In this document: positions 39,534 through 48,087 of the stretch, piece by piece
How positions within the stretch are numbered: the first letter of the stretch is position 1
Layout: every line of letters begins with the position of its first letter
Notes under the pieces: model-generated
Databases searched by the model: none
What the model was told of the DNA's origin: nothing
Seen by the model: only the letters and a program-made list of their open reading frames with translations
Translations under genes and position numbers: made by a program
Assembly: GCA_963833885.1 (NCBI GenBank)
Contig: CAWHZU010000033.1
Coordinates: 1-64,000, forward strand
DNA: 64,000 nt
Source of the DNA: JASHPR01 sp963833885
GTDB taxonomy: Bacteria > Actinomycetota > Actinomycetes > Streptosporangiales > Streptosporangiaceae
Direction: 5' to 3'

Positions 39534-40475
39534 TCACGCGACAACAAGGTCCTCGAGGTACCGCAGTACCTGGCGGCCGCCGCCCAGGTCGAACTCGACC
39601 CGGCAGCCGAGCGGGAGCTGGATGTTCCGGGCCGCGTGGCCGAAGTCGACGTTTGTGATCACCGGAAAGCCTTGGTCCGGGACGCAGCGCAGGATCAGCT
39701 CGTCGGTGTCGGCGTCCGGAGCGTCCTCCCGCTCCCAGTCGGCGGGCGCCCCGATCACGAGCGCGGCGATGCCGTCGAACACCCCGGCCAGCCTCAGGTG
39801 GGTCAGCGCACGGTCGACGTCGTCGAACGTATCCATGAACGCCTCGATCACCAGGATCGCGCCCGCGGTGGACGGCATCCAGCGGGTGCCGACCAGCGCG
39901 CGGAAGCACGGCAGGGTCCCGCCGACGACCGGGCCGGACACCACGGGTCCCCCCGTGCGGTACACGCGCCAGTCCCCTCCGGCTATCTCGCGCCCGGCGA
40001 TCGGGCCCGACACCATGGCCCAGAACTCGGCCTCGGTCCAGTCGTCCTTGAGCTCCGGCTCGAAGAACTGGATCCCGGTGACCCCGTGCACGTTCGGCAA
40101 CCCGGCCCCGGCGAGGATCGCGTTGCAGAGGCTGCTCGGGTCGCTGAACCCGGTGAAGACCTTCGGGTTGGCGCGGATGAGGCCGTAGTCGAGCAGGTCG
40201 ACGAGGTGGCTCGCGCCCGTGCCGCCGGTAACGGGGAGCACTAGCGCCACGTCGGTGTCGGCGAACATGCTCATCACGCCCGCCGCTCGCCGCTGCGCGG
40301 CTCCGGCGAGGTGCCCCGACCGGTCCCCGACGCCCTCGGCCAGCCGTACCCGGTACCCGTGGCCCTCGAGGTAGGCGACCAGCCGGTCAAGCTCCTCCGC
40401 TGACACCGGCGAGGAGGTGGACACGATCCCGATGCAATCGCCGGGCCGGACGGCCCGCGGCTTCACCAGTTCCAC
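39534..40475 (-). CDS. S66 family LD-carboxypeptidase/MccF-like peptidase, 313 aa
   Basis: Serine peptidase S66 fold: N-terminal RAVRPGDCIGIVSTSSPV, nucleophile region KVFTGFSDPSSLCNAI with Ser after the GxSD motif, catalytic Glu segment GAILVIEAFMDTFDDVDRAL and His near TNVDFGHAARNIQLPLG. The family includes cytosolic murein LD-carboxypeptidases and MccF, which inactivates microcin C-type peptidyl-nucleotides. GTG at 40475 preferred, as the residues before it are unlike the family. It is convergent with the flavin reductase gene (5-base gap). Confidence 0.85.
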   Translation of the reverse strand: MELVKPRAVRPGDCIGIVSTSSPVSAEELDRLVAYLEGHGYRVRLAEGVGDRSGHLAGAAQRRAAGVMSMFADTDVALVLPVTGGTGASHLVDLLDYGLIRANPKVFTGFSDPSSLCNAILAGAGLPNVHGVTGIQFFEPELKDDWTEAEFWAMVSGPIAGREIAGGDWRVYRTGGPVVSGPVVGGTLPCFRALVGTRWMPSTAGAILVIEAFMDTFDDVDRALTHLRLAGVFDGIAALVIGAPADWEREDAPDADTDELILRCVPDQGFPVITNVDFGHAARNIQLPLGCRVEFDLGGGRQVLRYLEDLVVA

Positions 40476-40602
40476 GTCCCCACCCAACCACCCACCACCG
40501 ACAACCCGCCGTCCCACCGAATCCGGCCACTCTGAGTAGCACTCCACGGCACCTTGGGCACGCTGCGTCATGCCGGTGGGCATCGATCGGCGCACTGGGC
40601 GG

Positions 40603-40666
40603 CTTTTCCATGATGGTGGTGGAAAAACACGCTTATCCGGTCGTTATCACCCAGATCATGGAAAAG
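40603..40666. repeat. Spaced 12-bp inverted repeat, possible dispersed intergenic element
   Basis: CTTTTCCATGAT (40603-40614) is inverted perfectly at 40655-40666 (ATCATGGAAAAG) with 40 bases between; the left arm also pairs with a nearby TGGAAAA (40619-40625). The right part contains CACCCAGATCATG, a 13-mer that recurs at 52324-52336 downstream of the NOS gene. It is notably richer in A+T than its surroundings. It may be a copy of a small repetitive palindromic element or MITE-like remnant. Confidence 0.55.
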
Positions 40667-40782
40667 TGAGCTTCGGGTACGGGCTGGGGGACGAGGTCGA
40701 GCATGGGTGCGCCGGTGGCGTTGGGCGCCGCGCGGCGCGGAGGCGGCGGGGCAGCGGGGTGAATCGGGGCACGGCTACATTT

Positions 40783-40797
40783 TAGAATCACGTTCTA
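40783..40797. promoter_or_regulatory. TetR-type operator-like palindrome before the acyl-CoA dehydrogenase
   Basis: TAGAATCACGTTCTA has 5-bp inverted arms (TAGAA/TTCTA) 46 bases before the GTG start. Similar AGAAC--GTTCT palindromes are bound by TetR-family regulators of lipid and steroid catabolism in actinomycetes (KstR type), though the spacing here is one base longer. No TetR gene is adjacent. Confidence 0.45.
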
Positions 40798-40842
40798 GTA
40801 GGCTCAGTTGGCGGAGCATGCGGCAAGGCTGGGAGGAACGCT

Positions 40843-42123
40843 GTGGCGTGGGACTTCTCGACCGACCCGGAATTCCAGGAGCAGCTCGACTGGGTCGAGC
40901 AGTTCTGCTGCACCGAGATCGAGCCGCTCGACCTGGTGTTCCCCGGTGCCGCTTACTCGCGCGACCCGAAGGCCAAGGCGCTCGCCGACCCGCTCAAGCA
41001 GCAGGTCAAGGACCACGGCCTCTGGGCGCTGTTCCTCGACAAGGACCTCGGCGGCCCCGGATTCGGCCAGCTCAAGCTCGCCCTGCTCAACGAGATCCTG
41101 GGCCGCTACCGCTCCGCGCCGGTTATCTTCGGCACGGCCGCGCCGGACACCGGCAACATGGAGATGCTCGCCGCCTACGGGACCGAGGAGCAGAAGCGCC
41201 GCTGGCTGTACCCGCTGATGAACCAGGAGATCTTCTCCGCCTACTCGATGACCGAGCCGCAGGGCGGCTCCGACCCCAGCCTGTTCCTGACGCACGCGAC
41301 AAGGGACGGGGAAGAATGGGTAATCACCGGCGAGAAGTGGTTCACCAGCGCCGGGGCCAGGGCCGACATCATCTTCGTGATGTGCACCAACGGCATGTTC
41401 GCGGTGCCGGGCGACGCCCCCGGCCTGGAGATCATGGAGTATCCCCCGCTGCACAACCACATCCGCTACAACGACGTGCGCGTCCCGGCCGACCACCTGC
41501 TCGGGCCCGAGGACGGCGCCAAGGTGCTGGCGCAGCGGCGGCTGGGTGGCGGCAGGATTCACCACGCGATGCGGACCGTGGCACAGGTCAAGCTGGCCTT
41601 CGACATCATGTGCGAGCGCGCGCTCAGCCGGGCGTCGCACGGCAAGACGATCGCGGAGCACCAGATGGTGCAGGAGGCGATCGCCGATTCCTACGCCGAG
41701 ATCAACATGCTGCGGCTGCTGGTGCTGTGGACCGCGTGGACCATCGACAACTCCAGCACCCGCGAGGCCCGGACCCAGATCGCCGCGTGCAAGTACACGG
41801 CCGCGAAGGTGCTGCGCGAGGTGTCCTACCGGGCGATGCACATCATGGGCTCGCTGGGCACGACCAACCTCACCCCGCTGCAGGCCATGTGGGCCAGCGC
41901 GCCGACGATGGCGGTCATGGACGGGGTCGATGAGGTGCACAAGGTCACCGTGTCCCGCAACGTGCTCAAGGGTTATGAGCCGCACGCCGGCCTGTGGCCG
42001 ACCGAGTACATCCCGGCCAAGCGCGAGGAGGCGCGCAAGAAGTACGCCAGCCTGCTCGCCGCCGACCCCGATCTCGCCGCGTGGGCCGACCACGCCGCGC
42101 GCGCCACGGCAAGGGGCCACTGA
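40843..42123 (+). CDS. Acyl-CoA dehydrogenase family protein, 426 aa
   Basis: FAD-dependent acyl-CoA dehydrogenase: alpha-helical N-terminal domain, central beta domain with FSAYSMTEPQGGSDPSLF (FAD/substrate contact) and GEKWFTSAGARADIIFV, and C-terminal helical domain with MSERAL-like MCERALSRASHGKTIAEHQ and MHIMGSLGTTNLTPLQAMW. GGGAGGA precedes the GTG start. The long form (about 425 aa) resembles ACAD10/11-type or FadE-like enzymes on unusual acyl-CoAs. The SDR gene follows after 1 base, so the two probably work in sequence. Confidence 0.9.
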   Translation: MAWDFSTDPEFQEQLDWVEQFCCTEIEPLDLVFPGAAYSRDPKAKALADPLKQQVKDHGLWALFLDKDLGGPGFGQLKLALLNEILGRYRSAPVIFGTAAPDTGNMEMLAAYGTEEQKRRWLYPLMNQEIFSAYSMTEPQGGSDPSLFLTHATRDGEEWVITGEKWFTSAGARADIIFVMCTNGMFAVPGDAPGLEIMEYPPLHNHIRYNDVRVPADHLLGPEDGAKVLAQRRLGGGRIHHAMRTVAQVKLAFDIMCERALSRASHGKTIAEHQMVQEAIADSYAEINMLRLLVLWTAWTIDNSSTREARTQIAACKYTAAKVLREVSYRAMHIMGSLGTTNLTPLQAMWASAPTMAVMDGVDEVHKVTVSRNVLKGYEPHAGLWPTEYIPAKREEARKKYASLLAADPDLAAWADHAARATARGH

Positions 42124-43735
42124 CATGGACATCAACGGAAAGGTCGCCGTCGTCACCGGCGGCGCGAGCGGCATCGGCCGGGCGCTCTGCCTCGCCCTCG
42201 CCGAGCGGGGCGCCGGGGCCGTCGTGGTGGCGGACGTGGACGGCGGGGGAGCGGCGCAGACCGTGGCGGCCATCGAGGCGGCCGGTCATTCCGCGCTGGG
42301 TGTGCCGGCCGACATGTCCAAGGAGGATGACGTCAAGGCGCTGGTCGCGCGGGCCGAGGATGCGTTCGGGCGCATCGATCTCTTCTGCTCCAACGCCGGG
42401 ATCATCGTCGACGGCGGCGTCGAGGTCGCCGACGCTGCGTGGTCGCGGATCTGGGCGATCAACGTGCAGAGCCACGTCTTCGCGGCCCGCGCGCTGCTGC
42501 CGGGGATGCTGGCCAGGGGCGAGGGCTACCTGGTGATCACGGCGTCCGCCGCGGGCCTGCTCACCGAGCTTGGCTCGGCCCCGTACTCGGTGACCAAGCA
42601 CGCCGCGGTCGGGCTGGCCGAGTGGCTGTCGATCACCTACGGGGACCAGGGGCTGCGCGTGTCGTGCCTGTGCCCGCAGGCGGTGCGCACCAACCTGACC
42701 GCCACGAGCCACCGCGAGGTCAGCGAGATGCCCGCCGAGCGGACCGGCCTGGGCACGCCGCAGGCCTCGATGGACGGCGTGCTGACCGCGGAAGACGTCG
42801 CCGCGTGCGTCCTCGAGGCCATCGGCGACGAGCGCTTCCTGATCCTGCCGCACCCCGAGGTGACCATGTACGAGCAGCGCCGGGCCGGCGACCGGGACCG
42901 GTGGCTGCGCGGCATGCGCCGGCTGCAGGCGCGCCTGGGCACCCCGTCCTAGCGCCATGATGGGTGCATGACGGATCTGCAGCGCCGCGATGTCGGCGCA
43001 GCAGGCATGCACCCGCTCCCCGAGTTCGGGCAGGTCGAGCCGGTGCATGCGGCCGGTCAGCCCGGAGATCGAGATCGCGCCGGCCGGTCTGCCCCCGGCG
43101 CCGCCGATAGCCGCCGCCACGCAGGTGAGCCCGGTCTCGATTTCCTCCTCGTCGATCGCGTAGCCCTGCTGGCTGGCCGCCTCCAGTTCCGCGTCCAGGT
43201 CGCGGCGGGTGGTGATTGTCTTCTCAGTGAACCGCTGGTAGGGCTCCGGCCCAAGAAGGACCTCCCGCAGCGCCGTCGGCGACTCCGCGAGCACGGCCTT
43301 GCCCAGGGCGCTGCAGTGCGCGGCGACGGTCATGCCTAGCGACGGCAGGCTGCGCAGCGCGTAGCCGCCCTCAAGAACGACTTCGTAGACCAGCCGGCTG
43401 CCATGCACGCCCACCAGGTTGACGGTCTCACCGGTCGCGTTGCGCAGGGCGGCCATTGGGGGCTCGGCAAGGCGGGTGATCGCCGAATGCGTGGCGAGCG
43501 CGGCCAGCGAGCGAGCGCCCGGGCCCAGCCGGTAGGTGTGGCGCTCCGCCACGTGCTCAGTGAACCCGTGGGACCGCAACGTCTCCAGAACCCGGAAAAT
43601 CGTGGTCCGCGACGTATCCAGCTCCTTGGCGAGCTCGGCCAGCCGCACCTCGCCGCGGCGCGCGATCACGTGCAGGACGGCGAGCCCGCGGTCGAGCGAG
43701 CTGAGCGTGTTTCCCTGCGAAGCCCGGCCCGCCAT
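41966..43735 (-). CDS. IclR family regulator; open frame runs antisense past its expected end
   Basis: Only the first about 255 residues are a regulator: winged HTH (SLDRGLAVLHVIARRGEV, then ELDTSRTTIFRVLETLRSHG) and the IclR effector domain (RLVYEVVLEGGYALRSLPS, AAHCSALGKAVLAESP, QGYAIDEEEIETGLTCVAA). The natural end should be near 42950-42965 (after ADIAALQIRH), where a TAG at 42949-42951 lies one base out of frame. As sequenced, the frame continues to 41966 antisense to the SDR and the end of the acyl-CoA dehydrogenase gene, giving 589 residues. I infer a frameshift or indel. Probable regulator of the divergent operon at 43877. Confidence 0.75.
   Translation of the reverse strand: MAGRASQGNTLSSLDRGLAVLHVIARRGEVRLAELAKELDTSRTTIFRVLETLRSHGFTEHVAERHTYRLGPGARSLAALATHSAITRLAEPPMAALRNATGETVNLVGVHGSRLVYEVVLEGGYALRSLPSLGMTVAAHCSALGKAVLAESPTALREVLLGPEPYQRFTEKTITTRRDLDAELEAASQQGYAIDEEEIETGLTCVAAAIGGAGGRPAGAISISGLTGRMHRLDLPELGERVHACCADIAALQIRHAPIMALGRGAQARLQPAHAAQPPVPVAGPALLVHGHLGVRQDQEALVADGLEDARGDVFRGQHAVHRGLRRAQAGPLGGHLADLAVARGGQVGAHRLRAQARHAQPLVPVGDRQPLGQPDRGVLGHRVRGRAKLGEQARGGRRDHQVALAPGQHPRQQRAGREDVALHVDRPDPRPRSVGDLDAAVDDDPGVGAEEIDAPERILGPRDQRLDVILLGHVGRHTQRGMTGRLDGRHGLRRSPAVHVRHHDGPGAPLGEGEAERPADAARAAGDDGDLSVDVHVSGPLPWRARRGRPTRRDRGRRRAGWRTSCAPPRAWPGCTRSATGRRAAHNP
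42125..42952 (+). CDS. SDR family oxidoreductase, 275 aa
   Basis: Classical SDR: TGGASGIGRALCLALAERG, NAGIIVDGG, ITASAAGLLTELGSAPYSVTKHA with intact Ser-Tyr-Lys, and AVRTNLTATSHREVSE. The C-terminal part lacks the usual VDGG ending and is replaced by ILPHPEVTMYEQRRAGDRDR, typical of the SDR branch found next to acyl-CoA dehydrogenases in actinomycetes. ATG one base after the dehydrogenase stop, so the genes are co-transcribed. Likely oxidises a hydroxyacyl intermediate, which is inferred. Confidence 0.88.
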   Translation: MDINGKVAVVTGGASGIGRALCLALAERGAGAVVVADVDGGGAAQTVAAIEAAGHSALGVPADMSKEDDVKALVARAEDAFGRIDLFCSNAGIIVDGGVEVADAAWSRIWAINVQSHVFAARALLPGMLARGEGYLVITASAAGLLTELGSAPYSVTKHAAVGLAEWLSITYGDQGLRVSCLCPQAVRTNLTATSHREVSEMPAERTGLGTPQASMDGVLTAEDVAACVLEAIGDERFLILPHPEVTMYEQRRAGDRDRWLRGMRRLQARLGTPS

Positions 43736-43826
43736 GCCATCGACCTTCCGCTATGCCTCGTTTCCAGCAAGTTACGAGTCTGGTCGGGATCTTGACCCGA
43801 TATCGGCGGCGCAGCTAGCGTACCGA

Positions 43827-43861
43827 TATACGACACAAACTGTTTCAGTATACGTAACAAA
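43827..43861. promoter_or_regulatory. Direct-repeat operator candidate between IclR gene and phosphoesterase operon
   Basis: TATACGACACAAA (43827-43839) and TATACGTAACAAA (43849-43861) are direct repeats spaced 22 bases start to start, about two helical turns, in the A+T-rich gap (43736-43876) between divergent genes. This suits an IclR-type regulator binding one face of the DNA and controlling both promoters. Confidence 0.5.
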
Positions 43862-43876
43862 TGATCGGGCGCTCAA

Positions 43877-44836
43877 GTGGCACGAACTCGCATCTACTTC
43901 GTCTCCGATGTGCACGCGTCAGAGCGCTGCTGGCTGAAGTTCCTCGCAGCGCCCAAGTTCTATGAGGCCGACACCGTGATCATCGGCGGTGACATCACCG
44001 GCAAGTTCATCGTCCCGATCCGCGTCCAGGCGAACGGCAATTGGCTGGTCGAGAACTTCCTCGGGCGGCAGTGGCGGCTGAAGACCCGCGAGGAGCTGGC
44101 AAAGCTCAAGGCGCACATCGCCGACACCGGCCAGTACGCGTTCGAGACCACTGACGAGGAGTACGCGGAGTACGAGGGCGACCAGCCGAAGATCGATGAA
44201 CTGTTCCGCACACTCGCGCTCGAGCGCGTCCGCCGCTGGGTGGACATGGCCGAGGACCGGCTCGGCACGGCCGGGATCCGCTGTCTGGTCAGCGCCGGAA
44301 ACGACGACTTCTATGAGGTCGACGAGCTGCTCCGGGCGTCGAGCCTGATCCAGAACCCCGACGGCCGGGTGCTCGACCTGGGCGACGGCTTCGAGATCAT
44401 GGGGATTGGCTATGGCAACCCGACGCCGTGGAACTGCCCGCGCGACATCCCGGAAGACGAGCTCGCCGCGAAGATCGCGGAAGTCGCCGACACGGTCGAG
44501 CGGCCGGACCGTGCCATCTTCAACCTGCACGTGCCGCCGCACGGAAGCGGCCTGGACTTCGCGCCCGAGCTGGACAGCGAGCTGCGCATGGTGATGTCCG
44601 GTTCGGGGCCCCACATGATCCCGGTTGGCAGCACGGCGGTGCACGACGCGATCATGCGCTACCAGCCCATGCTCGGGCTGCACGGGCACATCCACGAGTC
44701 CAGGGGAGTCCGCAAGCTGGGCCGGACCAGGGTCGCGAACCCCGGAAGCGAGTACGGCGAGGGCGTCCTCGACGGCGTCCTGATCGACCTGGACTCCCGC
44801 CGTGGGGTCGTTGACATGCAGCTGACATCCGGGTGA
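43877..44836 (+). CDS. Metallophosphoesterase, 319 aa
   Basis: Calcineurin-like phosphoesterase: RIYFVSDVHASERCW (DxH), TVIIGGDITGKF (GGD), LVSAGNDDFYEVD (GND), FNLHVPPHGSGLD and the C-terminal LGLHGHIHESRGVRKLG (GHxH). Larger than the YfcE type, with a helical insertion around residues 60-110. GTG start at 43877 next to the direct-repeat operator. First gene of an operon with a permease, nucleotidyltransferase, creatininase and aminotransferase; the physiological phosphoester is unknown. Confidence 0.85.
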   Translation: MARTRIYFVSDVHASERCWLKFLAAPKFYEADTVIIGGDITGKFIVPIRVQANGNWLVENFLGRQWRLKTREELAKLKAHIADTGQYAFETTDEEYAEYEGDQPKIDELFRTLALERVRRWVDMAEDRLGTAGIRCLVSAGNDDFYEVDELLRASSLIQNPDGRVLDLGDGFEIMGIGYGNPTPWNCPRDIPEDELAAKIAEVADTVERPDRAIFNLHVPPHGSGLDFAPELDSELRMVMSGSGPHMIPVGSTAVHDAIMRYQPMLGLHGHIHESRGVRKLGRTRVANPGSEYGEGVLDGVLIDLDSRRGVVDMQLTSG

Positions 44837-44869
44837 GCCCTGGCCCGGTGCGGTAGAGAGGAGCCCCGA

Positions 44870-46441
44870 ATGGATCCGACGGAGCCACGCATCGTCGAAG
44901 TGCCCGGCGTCTTCACCCGCGCCAGTTCCGGGCTGGTGCGCCAGGTGTCGACCAGCGACACCATCTACTACGGCGCCATGGCGATCACGATCGCCTACAT
45001 GGTGTTCATCGTGACCGCCTGGGCCAGCTACCCCGGGTCGTCCATGGAGCTGGCGACGCTGCTGGTCGTGGTCGGCGGATCGCTGCTCGGCGTCGTCTAC
45101 GCTCTGTTCGCCTCCGTCTACCCGCGGTCCGGCGGCGAGTACGTGTTCCTGTCCCGGGTGGTGCACCCGTCCGTGGGCTTCGTTGTCAGCTTCATCCAGG
45201 CATTCTGGTACGCGTTCTACTTCGGCCTGAACGGCGCGTTCTTCGCCATCTACGGGCTGGCGCCGCTGTTCGTCGTGCTCGGCCTGCAGTGGCATAGCTC
45301 CGGACTGACCAGCGCCGGCACGTGGTTCTCCAGCCACAACGGGATCTTCGTCATGGGCTCGCTGATGATCCTGTTCATCGGCTTCATGGTCTACCGGGGG
45401 ATGCGCGGGTTCTTCCGGCTGCAGCGGTGGGCCGGGCTGTTCGCGCTCGGCAGCGTGGCGCTAACGCTCGTGCTGCTGATCCTCGGCAGCACCGGGGTGC
45501 TGCACTTCGCGACGAACTTCAACGCGATCGCCGGCTCCGGCGCCTACGCCGCCGTGTCCAAGGCCGCGGCGGCGCCCGGCTTCGGACTGGTCGCGACGTT
45601 CAACTTCATGGTCTGGCCCGCGTTCTCGATCCTTTTCTCGGTGAACATGGTGTCGTTCAGCGGCGAGGTCAAGAACGTGCGGCGCGGCCCGCTGATCGGC
45701 ATCGTTGGCTCGATGATCGTGACCGGCGTGCTGATGATCCTGCTGATGGTCTTCGCCCGCGGCGCGTTCGGCGACCGCTTCCTGCTGGCCGCGCCCACAT
45801 CCGCGAAGGTCCCGGTGCCGCCGTTCCTCAACGTGTTCGCGTCCATCCTCGGCAACAACGGGATCCTCACGATCCTGATCAGCCTGTGGGTAATCTTCGT
45901 CATCCCGTTCGCGCTCGGCAGCAACGTCATCTACTCGTCGCGGGCGATGCTGGCCTGGGGCCTGGACGGGGTCGCGCCGCGGTCGTTCGCGAACGTATCG
46001 GAACGTCGGCACACGCCGGTGTTCGCGATCGTCACGCTGGTGGTGCTGGCCGAGATCGCGCTGGCCATCTTCACGTACACGACGCTGGTCGCGATCCTTT
46101 CCGGGTTCCTCGGCTTCGCGATCGCGTTCCTGGTCGTCTGCCTGGCCGGCGTGTTCTTCCCGTTCACGCACAAGCAGACGCTCGAGCGGTCGCCCGCCAA
46201 CATCAAGGTCGCCGGGATCCCCCTGATGACGATCTGCGGCGTGCTGGCGGCCCCGTTCATCGGGTTCATCGCCTACCGTACGGCCGTGGACAAGGCGCTC
46301 GGCGCGAACGCGCACATCTCGCTGATAGTCAACGGCATCCTGATCGCCGTCGGGTTCGGCTGGTTCTACGCGCTGCGCTGGTACCGCAGGCACCGCGGCG
46401 AGGACGTCGACCGCCGGTTCAAGGAGATCCCGATTGAGTGA
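44870..46441 (+). CDS. APC family amino acid/amine permease, 523 aa
   Basis: About twelve-helix APC-superfamily transporter. Short cytoplasmic N-terminus (SSGLVRQVSTSDTIYYGAMA), first helix VFIVTAWASYPGSS region, YPRSGGEYVFLSRV (conserved in the family), MVWPAFSILFSVNMVSFSGEVKNVRRG and ALGSNVIYSSRAMLAWGLDG. GAGGAG lies upstream of the ATG. In this operon it most likely imports the compound that the creatininase-like hydrolase and aminotransferase then degrade. Confidence 0.9.
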   Translation: MDPTEPRIVEVPGVFTRASSGLVRQVSTSDTIYYGAMAITIAYMVFIVTAWASYPGSSMELATLLVVVGGSLLGVVYALFASVYPRSGGEYVFLSRVVHPSVGFVVSFIQAFWYAFYFGLNGAFFAIYGLAPLFVVLGLQWHSSGLTSAGTWFSSHNGIFVMGSLMILFIGFMVYRGMRGFFRLQRWAGLFALGSVALTLVLLILGSTGVLHFATNFNAIAGSGAYAAVSKAAAAPGFGLVATFNFMVWPAFSILFSVNMVSFSGEVKNVRRGPLIGIVGSMIVTGVLMILLMVFARGAFGDRFLLAAPTSAKVPVPPFLNVFASILGNNGILTILISLWVIFVIPFALGSNVIYSSRAMLAWGLDGVAPRSFANVSERRHTPVFAIVTLVVLAEIALAIFTYTTLVAILSGFLGFAIAFLVVCLAGVFFPFTHKQTLERSPANIKVAGIPLMTICGVLAAPFIGFIAYRTAVDKALGANAHISLIVNGILIAVGFGWFYALRWYRRHRGEDVDRRFKEIPIE

Positions 46442-47252
46442 GGGCCCGCCAGCCGCCGTCCTGCCGCTGCTGCAGGAGGCAGACCGGATCCTGGCGGAAT
46501 CGGCGGACCGCGGGCTGGCCCTGCAGCTGGCCGGCTCCGCCGGCGTGCTGCAGCACTGCCAGCGGTGCTGCGCCGGGGTCGCGGCGCTCGGCCGGGACCT
46601 CCCGCGCGACCTGGACTTCTTCGCCTACCGCAAGCAGCAGCGGGAGCTTGGCCGCATGTTCAACGACCTCGGGTACGCCGCCGATCCGTCGGTCGCGTTC
46701 AGCCAGGAGTACGGGATCGACCGGCTGATCTACCAAGGGCACGCGGCCGCGACCAAGATCGACGTGTTCCTCGACGTGCTGCGGATGTCGCACACGATCG
46801 AGTTCAAGGGCCGTCTGGGCGGCGTCGGGCCCGCCGCCCCAGCGGCCGATCTGCTGCTGTCCAAGCTGCAGATCCACGAGATCACCGAGAAAGACGTCAA
46901 GGACATCGGCGCGCTGCTCGCGGCGCATCCGTCCGCCGGGGCGGGGGCCGAAGGCGGCGGCGAGCGGCTTGACGTCGAGCGCGTGCTCGTCCTCACCGGC
47001 CAGGACTGGGGGCTGTGCCACACGGCGACGACGAACCTCGCGCTGGCCGGTGAGCTGCTGGCCGGGTGGTCCTCTGCCGGTTACGTCGCGGCCACGGGCG
47101 CGGCCCGCGCCGCTGAGCTGCGCGAGCGCATCGAGCAGGCGCCCAAGTCGCTGCGCTGGAAGGCGCGCGCCCGCGTCGGGACCCGGGTGCGCTGGTATGA
47201 GGACGTCGGCGACGCTGAGCAGCAGGGCCAGGGCGACGCAGGGCTGCATTGA
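46434..47252 (+). CDS. Nucleotidyltransferase-like protein (AbiEii-type fold), 272 aa
   Basis: Weak but recognisable nucleotidyltransferase: LAGSAGVLQHCQ (GS motif), DLPRDLDFFAYRKQ (DxDF-type metal site) and ATKIDVFLDVLRMSHTIEF (third Asp). TTG start at 46434 with AAGGAG 6 bases upstream, overlapping the permease stop by 8 bases. AbiEii homologues act as toxins of abortive-infection systems, but there is no AbiEi-like antitoxin gene here and the gene sits in a metabolic operon, so a toxin role is not supported. Function unknown. Confidence 0.7.
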   Translation: MSEGPPAAVLPLLQEADRILAESADRGLALQLAGSAGVLQHCQRCCAGVAALGRDLPRDLDFFAYRKQQRELGRMFNDLGYAADPSVAFSQEYGIDRLIYQGHAAATKIDVFLDVLRMSHTIEFKGRLGGVGPAAPAADLLLSKLQIHEITEKDVKDIGALLAAHPSAGAGAEGGGERLDVERVLVLTGQDWGLCHTATTNLALAGELLAGWSSAGYVAATGAARAAELRERIEQAPKSLRWKARARVGTRVRWYEDVGDAEQQGQGDAGLH

Positions 47253-47266
47253 GAGGTGACGGGGCG

Positions 47267-48082
47267 ATGAGCCGGGACGACCAGGATCTGCTGCTCGAGC
47301 ACATGACCTGGCAGGAGGCGAAGGCCGCGCAGGAAGCCGGGCGGGTGCTGATCATCCCGATCGGCGCGATCGAAGCGCACGGCCCGCACCTGCCGCTCGC
47401 AACTGACGCGATCGTGGCGTTCGAGCTCGCTCGCCGGGTGGCCAGGCGGCACGGCGCGGTTGTCGCGCCCGCCATGTGCTACACCGCCCGGTCGTCACCG
47501 CGCAGCGGTGGCGGCGGCCGGAACTTCGCCGGCTCCACCGGCCTGACCGGCCAGACATTGATCGGCGTTGTCCACGACGCGGCGTCGGAGTTTTTCCGCA
47601 ACGGATTCCGCCGCATCGCGTGCCTGAACGGCCACTACGAGAACGCCGCGCCCGTCTACGATGCGCTGACCGAGGCGATCGAGCCGTACCGGCAGACCTG
47701 CAAGGCGATCCTGGTCAACTGGTGGGAGCAGGTCAGGCCGGAGGACATGGGCCGGATCTTCGTCGAAGAGTTCCCCGGCTGGGAGGCCGAGCACGCCGGG
47801 GTGGCCGAGACGTCGCTGATGGAGGAGCTCCGCCCGGACCTGGTGCGCTCGGCGCTGAAGGGCAAGGGCGGCACGCCGCGCCCCGTGGCGTACGACATCT
47901 TCCCGACACCGGACGACGTCATCCCGCTGGACGGCGTGCCGTGGCGGTCCGACCCCGCGTCGCCGGAGATCGGGCGGTACCTTGCGGGTGTGCTCGTCGA
48001 CCGGATCTGCGACATCCTTGGCCATGAGTTCCCGCAGCACCCGGCTCCACGGCAAGGAGAGGTGACAGCTCATGGCGGCTGA
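47267..48082 (+). CDS. Creatininase family protein, 271 aa
   Basis: Creatinine amidohydrolase/MftE-type metalloenzyme. Metal ligands: Glu and His in IPIGAIEAHGPHLPLATDA, His in CLNGHYENAAPVYD and Glu in EHAGVAETSLMEEL. Members hydrolyse cyclic or linear amides; others are peptidases (MftE) or formamidopyrimidine hydrolases. ATG at 47267 with GAGGTG upstream is preferred over an in-frame start at 47249. Position between a permease and an aminotransferase argues for small-molecule amide hydrolysis. Confidence 0.88.
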   Translation: MSRDDQDLLLEHMTWQEAKAAQEAGRVLIIPIGAIEAHGPHLPLATDAIVAFELARRVARRHGAVVAPAMCYTARSSPRSGGGGRNFAGSTGLTGQTLIGVVHDAASEFFRNGFRRIACLNGHYENAAPVYDALTEAIEPYRQTCKAILVNWWEQVRPEDMGRIFVEEFPGWEAEHAGVAETSLMEELRPDLVRSALKGKGGTPRPVAYDIFPTPDDVIPLDGVPWRSDPASPEIGRYLAGVLVDRICDILGHEFPQHPAPRQGEVTAHGG

Positions 48083-48087
48083 GGCCA

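Larger units (their letters stand above)
40476..40842. other. 367-base intergenic region with two inverted-repeat elements
   Basis: No gene is supported here. It holds the upstream region of the S66 peptidase, a spaced inverted repeat (40603-40666), and an operator-like palindrome (40783-40797) before the acyl-CoA dehydrogenase gene. Both elements are annotated separately. Confidence 0.6.

Noticed and set aside
46434..47252. AbiE-type toxin-antitoxin defence system
   Set aside because: Only a weak nucleotidyltransferase is present, without an AbiEi-like antitoxin, and it overlaps metabolic genes in an operon.
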